Part shown: in pieces, positions 25,259-37,560 of the stretch
Layout of the letters: each line of letters opens with the position of its first letter
Numbering within the stretch: position 1 is the stretch's first letter
Assembly: GCA_029582265.1 (NCBI GenBank)
Contig: CM055823.1
Coordinates: 3,162,001 to 3,226,000 of the forward strand
Reading direction: 5' to 3'
Source of the DNA: Zoroaster sp. YZ-2022
Taxonomy: Eukaryota; Echinodermata; Asteroidea; Forcipulatida; Zoroasteridae
DNA: 64,000 nucleotides
Program-made: the position numbers and the translations under genes
The notes under the pieces: generated by a model
Seen by the model: the letters and a program-made list of their open reading frames with translations, nothing else
Told to the model about the DNA's origin: nothing
Database searches by the model: none

Positions 25259-25375
25259 TATCAAACAAACATTTCAAAGTTGATACTTTAGCCGATGTTA
25301 TCCGCTGTTTAGGTCGTACATCAGGATACTGTGTGACTGACTGGCTAGGTCTATGCTGGGATGTTTCTGGACGAT
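25259..25375 (-). CDS. NLR1 cassette exon, 117 bp (block 2, type B)
   Basis: Duplicate of 24257-24373 with the same altered primary donor and the same candidate downstream donor. In the model it is the first cassette after the start-codon exon (joint reads T|DRPETSQHRP). Confidence 0.5.
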
Positions 25376-25479
25376 CTGAAGAATAATGGAATTTTTTTGA
25401 GTATGTAACCAGACTTGACAAGATGAAAAGATGTCACTTTTTTGATAGCCCATATACAACATAAATGCTCCCAGAAATG

Positions 25480-25720
25480 ATAAACCCTACGTAGTAGGAT
25501 ACAGTTGGTATTGCCATAGCCGTACTCTGTAAAACCTGTCGTGTTAAAATAACACCAATGATGTCAACTTGATTATTTTATAGTTTTGCCCAATATAAAC
25601 ACCAACAGGTGTATGTAGTTTTAACACCACAGTTGATACGGTGTAGCCATAGTCCTACTCTGTAAAAATGTGGTGTTAAAATAACACCAATACGTCAACA
25701 TTATTTTGATGGTGAGACCC
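25480..25720. mobile_element. MITE-like repeats with GTGTTAAAATAACACC palindrome
   Basis: Two diverged copies (ACTCTGTAAAACCTGTCGTG then GTTAAAATAACACCAAT; and ACTCTGTAAAAATGTGGTG) lie about 155 bp apart. A related end (GTTAATTTAACACCCTAGTT) is at about 13996. Probably non-autonomous DNA elements. Confidence 0.4.
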
Positions 25721-25829
25721 CTTTATGCTTCAAAGTACTTAGAATCTGCACTATATTCATACTTAGATACAAGTAATTTGACAAAGATAGCCACAGCGTG
25801 ATCAAGTTCTATTACCATAAAAAATTTAC

Positions 25830-25911
25830 CTGTCTGTTTTGCACCTGATGGGGTACCATCCATCCTTATTGAGCTTAACAGAATCCACAGGAGACAGCAG
25901 CGTCACGAAAC
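25830..25911 (-). CDS. NLR1 start-codon exon (coding part 25830-25863)
   Basis: The acceptor TTTGTCTCAG lies at 25912 and the donor GACAG|GTAAAT at 25829. In the frame required by all downstream phase-1 exons there is an upstream TGA in the exon, and then a single ATG at 25863 giving MDGTPSGAKQT plus one base. This makes 25863 the likely start. Another frame is open through the exon (LLSPVDSVKLNKDGWYP), but it hits stops in the next exons, so I disfavour it. The N terminus predicted here has no signal peptide or membrane segment, so NLR1 is probably cytosolic. Confidence 0.55.
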
Positions 25912-27057
25912 CTGAGACAAATAAGATATGTCTGGAGTTAACTGAGCTAATAATCCTTAATTGCCGGGCAGCAGTGATAGTGACCCCCCCCCCCCCTCAA
26001 AGAAAAAAAAAGAAAAGGGAAAAAAACCCATACCCCTGTGTCCCCCCCCCCCCACTGAAAAAGTCCTGGCTACGTCGCTGTTGATTGGGCAACAAAAAAA
26101 TTTACCAAATCCCCATTAACCCCTCCCCATGATATTTTGTATAATATCTCTAGAACACTTTGTCCGATCACGCTTAAATTTTCTGACTTTTCCTTACTAT
26201 TCTTTTGGACCCCTCATGCCAAAACCAACGATATTGAGTGTTCGTGTTTGCCATGGCAACTATTTATTTTGACTAGGTCCAATTTAATTTTTTATTTTTT
26301 TAAAGATATTCAATAGGGCCTATGTATTTCAGGGTTTGTGGTCAACTTTCAAATGCTGGACAACATTGAGTCATGTGACCACTTCCAATGCATTTTGGGA
26401 ATCCAATATGGCCACATACTATTATTATGTTTAAATGCAATATCTTAGGCCTATATTTTGTCCCTAAAACATGATTATTTAAAGATTTGGTCAGTATTTT
26501 TTTGCTCAATATTTTTGCCTTTATTGTAGGCCTACGTGTGGTTAAAGAAATCACAATATTCTGTCAAAATCGTTACAAATCACGACGTTCAAACAAAATG
26601 ACCCAAATGCTGGTTACAGCGCCCTCTAGCAGTGATGTCCCACGGTTACTACTTAAAGACAACATTTGTGGCAAATTTCATGGCCAACACTATTATTTAC
26701 AGATACAAATTAAGGAAGTTATGGGAAAATAATATTTTTGAATAAAAATGAAGAAAAGTTAGGCTACCCCAAAATGGGTAGACCTACAGAACCCTTTTAA
26801 CAGTGACCTACAGACGTTTTCATGGCCACATTCGACAGATCGTGTAAAAAACTGAACATAGGCCTCGTCCCTACCTACATGACCTAACTTTATTTTACAA
26901 GTAACAAGTTTTATGAAAATCGGCTGAAGAATACAGAAACTAACATTACGGATGTTCACGAACCAATAAATAAACAAAAACAATATGATATTTTATCACT
27001 AGGAGATCAAATGCTTTATACTCGGAATAAACTGTTTATTTTGTTTTCTTTACTCAC
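25912..27057. other. Putative first intron of NLR1
   Basis: No exon is supported. It contains C-rich/A-rich tracts at 25983-26053 ending in a GGCTACGTCGCTG that resembles a hAT end. A CGCCCTCTAGCAG motif lies at about 26622. Confidence 0.4.
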
Positions 27058-27195
27058 CGCTAGAATGAGTGCAGTCAGGTTGTCTTAACATTATAATACA
27101 TGTAATGTACATTGAACCTGTAAAGTTCAGTTGTGTGTCTGCATACAATACAGTACACACAGTTGACTACACGTGGGGGACAGTGTGTTTTTACG
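27058..27195 (-). other. Candidate 5' UTR exon of NLR1
   Basis: It starts about 30 bp after a TATA box and ends at a near-perfect donor (TAGCG|GTGAGTAAAG). It contains ATGs, one of which opens a frame ending phase 1 at the donor, so an alternative N terminus cannot be excluded. That frame fails in the exons after 25830. The start coordinate is approximate. Confidence 0.4.
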
Positions 27196-27221
27196 TCTGC
27201 ATGTTACACACGGTGCATCTC

Positions 27222-27445
27222 TTTTTATATGAACAGATATGTAAATGAGGGATCTTGTGTAAGAACTTTTAACCAATCAAATAGCAAATAGCTGTGTGTG
27301 TAAATGGTATGGGCAATTTTAACTGTGTGAATGTCCATTGGGAAATTTGTGACAAAGTTGGGATTCAGGGTTTGTATCTTTCAGCCAATCAAAGAGCAGC
27401 AAATTTATCCAATCAGTACACTAGATTGCATTTCAAGTAGCCAAT
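27222..27445 (-). promoter_or_regulatory. Candidate NLR1 promoter: TATA box plus four CCAAT boxes
   Basis: TATAAAAA lies on the minus strand at 27222-27229. Four CCAAT sequences (plus-strand 27273, 27385, 27409, 27441; ATTGG when read with the gene) lie within 220 bp upstream of it. The spacing and cluster are what a minus-strand promoter would show. Confidence 0.45.
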
Positions 27446-27805
27446 AGGGGGAGGTGTTACTTGAATAGCAATGGCATACCTTCCATGGTTTGGTACGTGG
27501 TAACATGGTCTGGTACATGGTACGGTGAATCGAATGCAAAGCTAAGAACATTATTTTGGCAGAAACAACCATTGTTGTACTTTCAAAGAGGAATGGTGGT
27601 GCACAAAATTGTCGTTATATTGTGGTCATCCACCACTGCCCATCTCCGCCATTTTTGTAATATTGTTTTTTAGGGTTAATTATTAAACGAGTAGATCATT
27701 TGGCCAAAAAAGTCTCCAGTTTCTGGTCATACATGTAGGTTTCAAAATCGGTGCGGTGACGCTTTTTTTCCAAACTAGTGAAATACTCGATGTAGGCCTA
27801 TAATT

Positions 27806-29620
27806 ATGTCGCCACCGTTTTCACGACAAAACTTATTAGTTTTGTAATTACACTAATTAGGAAAGGGCAAATTGGGTGCTAACGAGCAATCTATATTTTA
27901 AACGTACCATGTCAAATTCAAGACGCAAAATACTAATAAATCTTGTACCCTATATGAAAGAACAGATTTAAAATGTTTCAACTTTTCAACAGGACGATTA
28001 ATTACAACATAATTAACAATTTAAGATACTAATCCCTAACGTTCAAATCAAAGATACTAATCCCTAACGTTCACATCAAAGATACTAATCCCTAACGTTC
28101 AAATCAAAGATACTAATCCCTATCGTTCACATCAAAGATACTAATCCCTAACGTTCAAATCAAAGATACTAATCCCTAACGTTCAAATCAAAGATACTAA
28201 TCCCCAACGTTCACATCAAAGATACTAATCCCTAACGTTCACAGTCAAAGATACTAATCCCTAACGTTCAAATCAAAGATACTAATCCCTAACATTCAAA
28301 TCAAAGATACTAATCCCTAACGTTCAAATCAAAGATACTAATCCCTAACGTTCAAATCAAAGATACTAATCCCTAACGTTCAAATCAAAGATACTAATCC
28401 CCAACGTTCACATCAAAGATACTAATCCCTAACGTTCACATCAAAGATACTAATCTAAACGTTCAAATCAAAGATACTAATCCCTAACATTCAAATCAAA
28501 GATACTAATCCCTATCGTTCACATCAAAGATACTAATCCCTAACGTTCAAATCAAAGATACTAATCCCTAACATTCAAATCAAAGATACTAATCCCTAAC
28601 GTTCAAATCAAAGATACTAATCCCCAACGTTCACATCAAAGATACTAATCCCTAACGTTCACATCAAAGATACTAATCCCTAACGTTCAAATCAAAGATA
28701 CTAATCCCTAACATTCAAATCAAAGATACTAATCCCTATCGTTCACATCAAAGATACTAATCCCTAACGTTCACATCAAAGATACTAATCCCTAACGTTC
28801 AAATCAAAGATACTAATCCCTAACATTCAAATCAAAGATACTAATCCCTAACGTTCACATCAAAGATACTAATCCCTAACGTTCAAATCAAAGATACTAA
28901 TCCCTAACGTTCAAATCAAAGATACTAATCCCCAACGTTCACATCAAAGATACTAATCCCTAACGTTCACATCAAAGATACTAATCCCTAACGTTCAAAT
29001 CAAAGATACTAATCCCTAACATTCAAATCAAAGATACTAATCCCTAACGTTCAAATCAAAGATACTAATCCCTAACGTTCAAATCAAAGATACTAATCCC
29101 TAAAGTTCAAATCAACACAACTTTCCCAATTGTCCCTTCGTGAAAACGCAAAAACTATAGTATTAGTCCCCAATTCTCCCTCATAACGTTCGTACAAATC
29201 CAGAACGGGTACCGGCCCCTTCACACGAGACGTTTTACCTTATTTCACAAAAAGTGCCAATTGTGTTGTGAGCTACTTATAGGTGTGTGGTGACACGCGC
29301 TGCCTTTCCGTTTTCACGAAGGGACAATTGAGAGCAAAATAAGCCGTTCCTAGCGTTTTCACGAAGAGACAAATGAGACAATTGTATTAATAAATCAATT
29401 ACGCTGTAAATAATCGTCCTGTTGTCAAATACTTTGTACATTTGATAAGTTTGAAATCTGTACTTTCAAACAGTGTACATAATTTGGCAATATTCTCCGT
29501 TATTGATGGTGAAACTACAATTTCAAAAAGTGAGCAACTTAAAACTCGATTATCTCGAAACGTGTGTTTTGTGTTGTGTGGCCCAATTGGCCCTTCGTGA
29601 AAACGGTGACAAAAGTGTAA
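27806..29620. mobile_element. TIR-flanked element enclosing a 28-bp satellite
   Basis: The left end has CACCGTTTTCACGACAAAAC (about 27813) and AAAGGGCAAATTGGG. The right end has, inverted, CCAATTGGCCCTTCGTGAAA then ACGGTGACAAAAG (about 29580-29610). Extra copies of the CCAATTGTCCCTTCGTGAAA motif occur at about 29130, 29315 and 29360. No transposase is seen. Confidence 0.5.
28022..29115. repeat. Minisatellite, 28-bp unit, about 39 copies
   Basis: The unit contains AAAGATACTAATCCCTAACG. Variants (TTCAAATC/TTCACATC, CCTAACG/CCCAACG/CCTATCG/CCTAACA) recur in multi-unit patterns, so higher-order units have spread. Confidence 0.97.
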
Positions 29621-31690
29621 AGACTGTCATAGTCAAAAGAAATGAGGGAAAAGTCATCGAAATAATTAATATCTAAAGTTTTAATTTGGTCGATAGTATA
29701 GTTGATAGTAATAGGCCCGGGCAAATTGAATTCTAGAAATTTACCTTCAGACCTGTTCAAAAGAATTATCTATATAACCAAATGCTTTATGTGTGAAGTG
29801 ATAATGGCGATACTTTTAAGTTTAGATTCCTTACATCGACAAAGGGAGCCTGAGTTTAATTTATGGACTTGAGGGAGGATATACATAGAAGGGATTTTGA
29901 TAACTTTAGTTTTTGTTATTTCTTTAAAATCCGAATCTGCTGATTTGAGAATATCTTGTTTCCAAACAGTGAGTTTGGTTGATGTTATGAGAGTGGTGAT
30001 GATGGTATAGTGTTGGAAATTCCGCTAACGATGTCTTTGTTATTGGAAAGATGTTGAAAGTCTTTAATATCTTGAAATGTAACATTATGGAGACGAATGG
30101 GATTTCATTTTAAAACATTATTACCTATGTGGAATGTTCATTGATTCTTCAGTTACAATAGAAATTACAAAAATAAGGGAATTAGGGGAAGGTAATTGCC
30201 GGCAATATAAGAGTTCTTAAACAGCTTCAGACTTTTATAAAAACAAAAAATAAATTAATTAATTTAATTAAATTTAATTTAAAAATTTAATAATTTTTTT
30301 TTTTTTAATTAGTAATTTAGTTATAAATTTGTTTTATAATTGAAAACAAATCAAAACAAAATTAAAAGAATAAAGTAAAATAAAAGTTGACTTTAGAGGT
30401 ATGAAATTTCACCTAATTCAAGAAGATAAAATAACAGTTGAAAGAGGAAATATAGGAGGGTTACGTCTAATAAATAGAGTTGATTGAGTTTAATCTGAAA
30501 ATTAACATTTTACAAAAAAGTTGACGAAATCCTATTCACATTATTACTTGAAAACAAAAGACTGGTGCACTTAAATGTTTCTAGGTGTACATCCCACCGG
30601 GGCCGTAGCAAGTGTGGGGAGGGGGGGGGGGTGTGGGCGGCACCCACCAATTATAAGTCGGCATTTAGAGCCTCAGATGGCGAATGAATAATCAAAGCTA
30701 CTAGTAGATCAAGGGTTGGTCCAGAATAAAGTTTCAGTCGGCAAACCTAGAGCTATGGGTTTGCTGACTGCAAATGTATCGTGTTTCTGTAGGCGCTGAA
30801 GATTTGCCAAGTTGTTTGTTATCAGTTGTTTTTACTTTTTAATACACTGTATTTCCAGCACGAAAAGAGCTGAGGTTTCACTGGGTGGTATAGTCCCCCG
30901 CCCCCATGTCAGTCGACAAATTGGCTTCCCCACCCCCAAACAAAATGCCTTCGCTACGCCCCTGCATCCCTCCCTCCTCTCCAACACACACACTACGAAA
31001 GTATAATAAAGAAAAAAAAACATTTCATGATGCAACCTTTTTAATTCTGAAAATAAATACTTTCGGCTACCAGCAGTCGTCCGTCTAATGTTAACGCGAT
31101 TGAAACAAACAATCTTAATAATTGTGTTGTATATATAACTTGTATTGCAAAGTTTTCCCACTATTATTTTGATGCCACATTTAATAATTGTTTGCCTGTG
31201 CTCTGAGATCGTTTCATCATCTATTAATAGCTTACACTCTTCAAACTAAACTTGTTGAATCGACTATATAAGCGTTCGGCGAGTGACAACACTCACCGAA
31301 ATTCAACTAGAAGAATGTGTTGAATATACACAAAGTCAATTAGGATTAAGTCTAACTTTATCATTTTAATTCAACACTTTTTAAAAGTTAACCAACTTTA
31401 TAAAGAGTTACTGACCGAACTCTTTAAAAAATGTTGATTCAACACTTTAGATTTTTGGGAGTGCTGAATTATGTATGGAGGAGTTATTTTTGCCACTCAC
31501 GCCACACATTGTGATGAGCGTTCTTCACACCAAATCCAACAAACATTTCACAAACGAACAATCGTATTATATGACAAACAATTTTAGATACAACTTTATA
31601 TAGGTTTTAAGTGTAACTGACAGAAAATGACATTTTGAGAGACCCTGAAACAAACTCACCGATTTCCTAAAATATAATGGAGACGTCGCT
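29621..31690. other. Gene-free interval with MITE remnants
   Basis: A low-complexity AATT-rich tract lies at 30240-30400 and a G-rich hAT-like remnant at 30596-30650 (GGGGCCGTAGCAAG). At 31245-31450 there is a pair of inverted motifs around TTCAACACTTTTTAAAAGTT / TAAAAAATGTTGATTCAACA. No exon is supported. Confidence 0.35.
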
Positions 31691-31990
31691 GACTAGAGCT
31701 GCTGCATCGTCAGATCTTGATCGACTAGTGATATCACGGGATAAAATGTAGGTCCTTATAGATATAGTCCCTGGAACTTGCCGGATCTATACTGATAATC
31801 AACTCTATTGATGAATAGTGACGTATAGCGGACTAAAGTTGTTGTGTCGTCCGGCAAGTATAGAGTAGTGATATCACTGGATAAAATATAGGCCCATTAA
31901 ATAGTCCCTGGATGGAACCACTTGCCGGAACTATGCTGATGATGAACTCTAACTGTAAAGTAATAATGAATGTTGACGTCACAGACTAAA
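31690..31990. repeat. Diverged local repeats
   Basis: Three loosely related stretches around GACTAGAGCTGCTGCATCGT, GACTAAAGTTGTTGTGTCGT and GACTAAAGCGATATAG, each followed by GTGATATCAC(T/G)GGATAAAAT-like sequence in the first two. Function unknown. Confidence 0.4.
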
Positions 31991-32015
31991 GCGATATAGG
32001 CCTACTTATCGCTTC

Positions 32016-33930
32016 AAAATAATGTTAACCCGTGATCGTACTACCCTGGGATCGGACCATAGAACCTTTACAATAAATGTTGATCTTTGAAGTTGAGATA
32101 GCTTTCAAATCTATAACTCAAACATTGTTTGGTTACACATTAACATTTCTGAATTGATAAATAACATACAAACAAAAAGATTGTATGGTGTTTTTCAACA
32201 TAATAAAGCAATCAACTTTGACATGATTTTGCATGGGTATGCCACTTGGACCCACTCTACCGTCCCCGGACCCAATTCCAACCCCATCTGAAGGCCGTAC
32301 CAAATCATTCCGACAACATACAAAACTGAGCAGATCCAACACCAAGCTCCTGGACTATTAACCCATGCATGGAATATTTCCAGAGCAAGAACGATCTGGA
32401 GATAGCCGTAAATTGAACGCCTTATTCAACCCGTCCAAGACCATTTACTGAACTGGTGATATAAGCGGCAGAGAGACGAATACAACTAAGACCCCACTGA
32501 TCTTTTTTTTCAACACAAATTCCACCGGACTTTTTCAGGACCATAATAACTTCAAAAAAGGGTGGTCATAGCTACTGTCAACCCAGCCCATCTAAAAATA
32601 ATACAATACAAATATAAGTATAAAATTATACTTAAATAATATATTATACTATTTAAAACCAAGTTAATAATAACTGACAATGGCAAAACGGAAACTCAAA
32701 AAAGAGCAAAACGTTCACAATCGAAACAGAAAAAAATTTTTTCACATGAACGCTTTACTAAAACCAAACTAAATAACACTAGTCGAATGAATACCCCAAT
32801 TGGGCAGAACAAATTGAACAGTTTATTACAAACCCCTATCTAGAGCAAAAACTATCTCAAATTAAAAAAATTATTCAAAAGAAATCTTGTTCCAACCACC
32901 TTATACTTAACCAAACCCTTTTTCGGTGACATCAACATTTTCCAGAGAAGATTGAGAATTACATACCTATATGCATAACAAACCATCCAAAACTCATCCT
33001 TCCAAACTACACTTGGCATCCCAAAACAACACATGAGTCCAGGGACGGATTAACCCCCACTAGGGCCCCTGGGCCGATCATTTTTCAAGGCCCCCCTGAG
33101 GCCCCTCCTCAATGGGACCTCTCAAAGTGGGCCCTTTGAGGACCACTGCTTCACAGTACGGTGTAGCAGTGCTCCTCAAAGGCCCATTTTTACAGGGGTC
33201 CCCAGGACCTCCAGCCTGGGGCCTGGGGCTGGGCCCCAGGAGCCCTTGTCAGGGCCTCAAACCCAGTACCGCGCCGCGCGGTCCAGTTTCCCCGAAGGGC
33301 CCCTGAGAGCCAAGGGCCCCTGGGCCCCGGCCCCACCGGCCCAATGGCTAATCTGGCCCTGCATGAGTCCAACACTCAAAAACTGCTTGGAAGCCTCAAA
33401 ATATGAACCGTGAGATTTCAAAACATATAATCCGTCCATTAATAACATAGATGTGAAACAAGCAGTAAACATAATGGCAAAATCAATATTCAAAATGGCC
33501 AAACTCACTGAACACAAATAACCTACAAATAAAATCATCTGTTTGATAAACTGAAATTATGTCACCCACCGTTTTGACCAATTGGTTCATTTATGGTACC
33601 CTTTTAAAGGACAAAACATCATATTCATATCTGTACTAAAAATACAATCTGATTTAACAATCAACGCGAGGTAAGTGTCACTAAATGGGACTGTACTATC
33701 ATCTTTTACTCAAGAAATCGCTGCCACCGAGTGTTACCTTATACAATTATTGGGAATTCCAAACGTTATTTTAGGCGCGAATGTGCCATACGTTATCGTG
33801 CTTCTGTCTTTATTTCTTTACCCTCTCAATCATCATCATTAAATAGCACCACCCAATGCATGAATACATAGTTGAACTTAAAGGTTTATTATTAACTTGG
33901 TCAAATTAAATCTCCAAAACTGTTTACTGA
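32016..33930. repeat. Paralogous segment A (partner 37565-40190)
   Basis: It starts at AATGTTAACCCGTGATCGTA and matches the 37.6-kb region over about 1.6 kb of shared sequence, with different insertions in each copy. The 32-kb copy is the cleaner one. No gene is supported in it. Confidence 0.8.
33040..33361. mobile_element. hAT MITE, GC-rich, with 8-bp target duplication
   Basis: The ends CAGGGACGGATTAACCC and inverted GGCTAATCTGGCCCTG are flanked by identical 8-bp CATGAGTC on both sides. The paralogous segment near 38850 is empty at this position. CAGGG ends and 8-bp duplications define hAT elements. The two ORFs inside are not genes. Confidence 0.9.
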
Positions 33931-36300
33931 TGTGTCTCACAGTCTTATTTATTATTTCTTTATAGCCTAAAGTATGTATGCCACTAAATTCTTCACAAGC
34001 TTTGTTTGCGTTTGCTCTATAGAATTTAAAACTGCCTGTCCAAACCTTTTCGTCCCAAACAAGCACGAATGGCTATTATGGCGTGGGGCCCGATTTTATT
34101 TGGATTTAAATACATGTAATCTCTGTTGTAATTTGAGGCTCAATTGTTTTTCTTATTGGGGATTCTGAGCTTATTATTTTACACATAAATATTTTCGAAA
34201 TGAAGGATCATAGATCCTTGCCGTTTAATTTTTGTCGGTCTTGCAGCGCAGGCGGACAGTCTAATAACTCAACTTCGTCCCGTGAGAAAATCCAGTGTGC
34301 CCGAGCCGGGGCCTAACGATGTGCTACAAGATGGCTAACGTTACACAAATCACATCAGCGTGTAGTCGGGAACCAGACACCGTTGTTCATACAATATATC
34401 TAATTGTCTCCGGCCATACCATTCAAGGGATTTCATTGGATACGTCACACTTCAGGGTTCCTTACATTAGGCCTAACAGTCAAAGTTGAATAAATGTTCA
34501 GGTGTCCCCCGGTATCGGGAGTATTTCACAATTGTGGAAGCGTGACGTCAGATCTTCAGGCTGAATCCTGCTACTGATCTCTATTAGTTATACTATATTA
34601 TACTGCTCGTTTGTGGCAATGAAGGCCAAGCTATATCGCTAAGACAGGTGGCTTGTTTTTTCTAATTCTCAGATTTGCAACGAAAAGCAACGACTTACAA
34701 CAAATAGGCCTAAAGCTGCAGCCATTTACAACGCCTTGAATTGAAGCATAAAGTAAATAAAGTATAAAGTAAATTAAATTTTAAAATGTAATATTATATT
34801 ATATCTATCGGCTAGGCTTGGGCGTTTTTTCCCCGGTAAAACCGAGTAGTCACTTTTTTTAATTACAGAGCGCCAGCGTTCGTATAAATGAATATGCAAC
34901 AAATGAACATTATTCATGATCAATCGAACAGCCAATAAGAACAACATAAATTTGCTACTATGCAAATCTATCCAATCACGATGCGCAGAAATAGGCACAT
35001 GATCATCAAACAAACATAATTATATGCACAATGCCCACAAATTTCAGCACTGGGTCGCACGTGGTACACGTACATGTACAGTACATGTATGTATGCTAGT
35101 AATGTACGTGTACATGTGTACATGTGCAGTGTTACTGCGTTCTCTGTGAGGAATTCCCTTTCGAGTTTTTCGTGTTTATAAATCTTTATGAGTAAAATTT
35201 CCCGATTTTAGTGTATGTAAAAATCAAGAAATTATGGCCCAGTGGATTAAGATTTGTAAATAAAAAGTGTAGTTGGAAAGTTAACCGTAAATAGATCTAT
35301 TTGTGTAAATATTCTTGTATTTGTTAAAATATTTTGTATGTGTGTAAATATCCAATTTTAACTCATAATATGCAGGGCCCCAATGGAAACCAGTTTTAAA
35401 CTGTTTGGGCACACCCTGGGTAAAGAAATGTAATAAATAAATAAATAAATAGTGTACGGATTCATATGTATACTCTTACATGTAAATCTAAATGATGTAT
35501 AGTACAATGTATATTAATGTTACAGTGACCATTTGTCGTCGCGCCATAATCCTTCTGTGATGTCAACATATAAGGCGGAGCTCATTAACCTTAACCATGC
35601 TAGGGTAACTTTCTTATCACCCTGCTAAATGCAACAACATACAACAGTGGTCAATGAGCAAGGCCTGATAGGTGGCACAAGATAATTATGTGGATCATGT
35701 TGCACCTAGCAGTGAAGGGTTCAGTAAATTGGACTGTGTATTTTCAAGCACTGTGCTGTCTGCAACAACATACAACAAGGGGATCTTGTTGCATTGAGCA
35801 GGGTAATGCTAAAGATACAACACAGACTATTTGCTATATAAACACTGTCCAGTGCTGAATGCAACAAGATACAACAGATTGAGACTTGTAAACAAATGCT
35901 CTCTTGTATTTGTGAAACAGTCAGGGAAAGTAAAATAGATAACCCAATCATTTTATATGTAATCCCATTTAGTTTGGTAACATATGAAAGGAAATTTTGT
36001 GAGCAACAATCATTTTATTGAATATATCATTCTCCAATAAATTCTTCATGAAGAAAAACGAGTTTAGAAAAAGTGCTTGTAAATCGATGCATACTATTGT
36101 GTAATCATGTGTGAATTCATGCATGACTGGCCATGGAATTTGTTAACCAGTGGGACATTCTGTTGAAACAAAACGGTAATGAAAGGGTTAACCCAAAAAT
36201 GGAAACTTTTTCCTTCTCTTGGAATCGTACAATAATTAATGTTCATGAGTAGATGAGTGTTTATAATTTTATTTGCTTTATTGTAGGTTTGATAACCTGA
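33931..36300. other. No gene seen
   Basis: Mixed AT-rich sequence with a run of TACATGTAC-type palindromes at 35070-35125 and an (AATA) run near 35430. Short ORFs lack splice support. Confidence 0.35.
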
Positions 36301-36329
36301 GTCGCAGTAATTTGCATCTGATGTTTGTG

Positions 36330-37560
36330 AAGGAGAACAGTAACCATGGAAACAAATGCAAAAACCCAAAATTACTCAGAGCTTTGTGGGTGAAGAAGGC
36401 ACACAGAACCTTGCATCTCAAGAAGACAGAAAAAACCACTCATTTGTAGAATCTGTAACACAGCTTTTGAGTCAGGATGATCTTCAAAAGGCACAGGAGC
36501 TGTGAAAAAGAAGAAAATACAAATGTGACACTAGTTGATAAAAACACCAAAGGAGTAACGCTGGGAAAAAAACATTTGTTTGTGACATTTTAGATCAAAC
36601 AAGCCGTTTGGTCATAACCCAACTTAATATGTCACAAAGGATTCACACTGAGAAAACCCGCCGTGAAATTTGTATAAAGCTTTCTCTCATTCAGGCAACC
36701 CAAACGTCATGAAAGGATTCACCTGAGAGAAACCATTTGTTTTCAGACATTGTAGGTGAAGCTTTCCACATTTTATATCATCAGCGGTAAAGATAATGAA
36801 ACACACAAACGTGACATTTGTGATAAAGAGTTTATCCGAAAAGCCGATCTTAAAAGACCAAAAGGATCTTACCGGAGAAAACCCATTTGTTTGTGACGAC
36901 ATTTGGTGACTTTCTAAAGTCATGTAAACTTTCATATCATCAGAGGGGCAGCATACTAATGAGAAACCATATAAATGTGAGCATTTGTGATGAAAAAGTT
37001 TACAGAAAAGCCTCTTTAAATGCCACCAAAGTATTTGTACACTGGAGAAAACCATTTGTTTGTGACACGGTGGTTGTTTTCAACTCTCTGAGTCATGTAA
37101 ACTTTGTATCATCAGTGGCATCATACTAGGAGGAGAAACCATATAAATGTGACATTTGGTGATAAAGATTTAACAGGAAAAAGCCTCTGTAAATGCCACC
37201 AAAGTATTTGGCACTGGAGGAAAAAGTCCAGTTTGTTTGTATAGACATTTGTGGTCAAGCTTTCTCTGGAGAAATATAAACTTTCATATCATCAGTGGCA
37301 TCATACTAATGAGAAACCATATAAAGGTGGAGATTTGGCGGTGATAAGAGTTTTAAAACAGGAAAGCCTCTGCTCTAGAATGCCACACCAAAGTATTTCA
37401 CAATGGAGAAAAACCATTTTGTTTGGTGGACATTTGTAAAATTTCTCCCTCATCAATCAGTCCATTCCCGCTTATGAGCTACTCTCAGAAGGGCGTAATA
37501 CTAATGGAGAAACCTTATAAATGTGAGATTTGTGGATAAAACATTTATCCGGAACCTTCA
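36330..37560 (+). pseudogene. Ruined C2H2 zinc-finger array gene
   Basis: Repeating DNA of about 84-bp periodicity encodes, in constantly changing frames, the elements of tandem C2H2 fingers: the linker (GAGAAACCATATAAATGTGA), CxxC (TTTGTTTGTGACATTTGTGG) and HxxxH (TATCATCAGTGGCATCATAC) blocks. They recur near 36720, 36885, 36970, 37050, 37135, 37310 and 37505. Frameshifts occur in nearly every finger, so no continuous protein exists. Either this is a true pseudogene, or single-base indel errors in poorly polished sequence broke a real array. Neighbouring paralogous DNA shows the same indel excess, so error is a serious possibility. Confidence 0.7.

Larger units (their letters stand above)
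23619..25397. repeat. Tandem segmental duplication of four NLR1 exons (offset 1,002 bp)
   Basis: Block 23619-24395 is repeated at 24621-25397 with only scattered substitutions. All four exon starts and ends shift by exactly 1,002 bp. The 225-bp spacer (24396-24620) is unique and contains a short self-similar stretch of GTGAAAACG / CCGTGAAATC motifs. The high identity, introns included, implies a recent event. Confidence 0.93.

Noticed and set aside
28022..29115. CRISPR array
   Set aside because: Units are contiguous without unique spacers, in eukaryotic DNA. It is a minisatellite. The same applies to the other arrays.
33112..33375. Pro/Gly-rich ORFs
   Set aside because: They lie inside the GC-rich hAT element at 33040-33361.
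36687..37055. 122-residue minus-strand ORF
   Set aside because: Antisense shadow of the plus-strand zinc-finger array.
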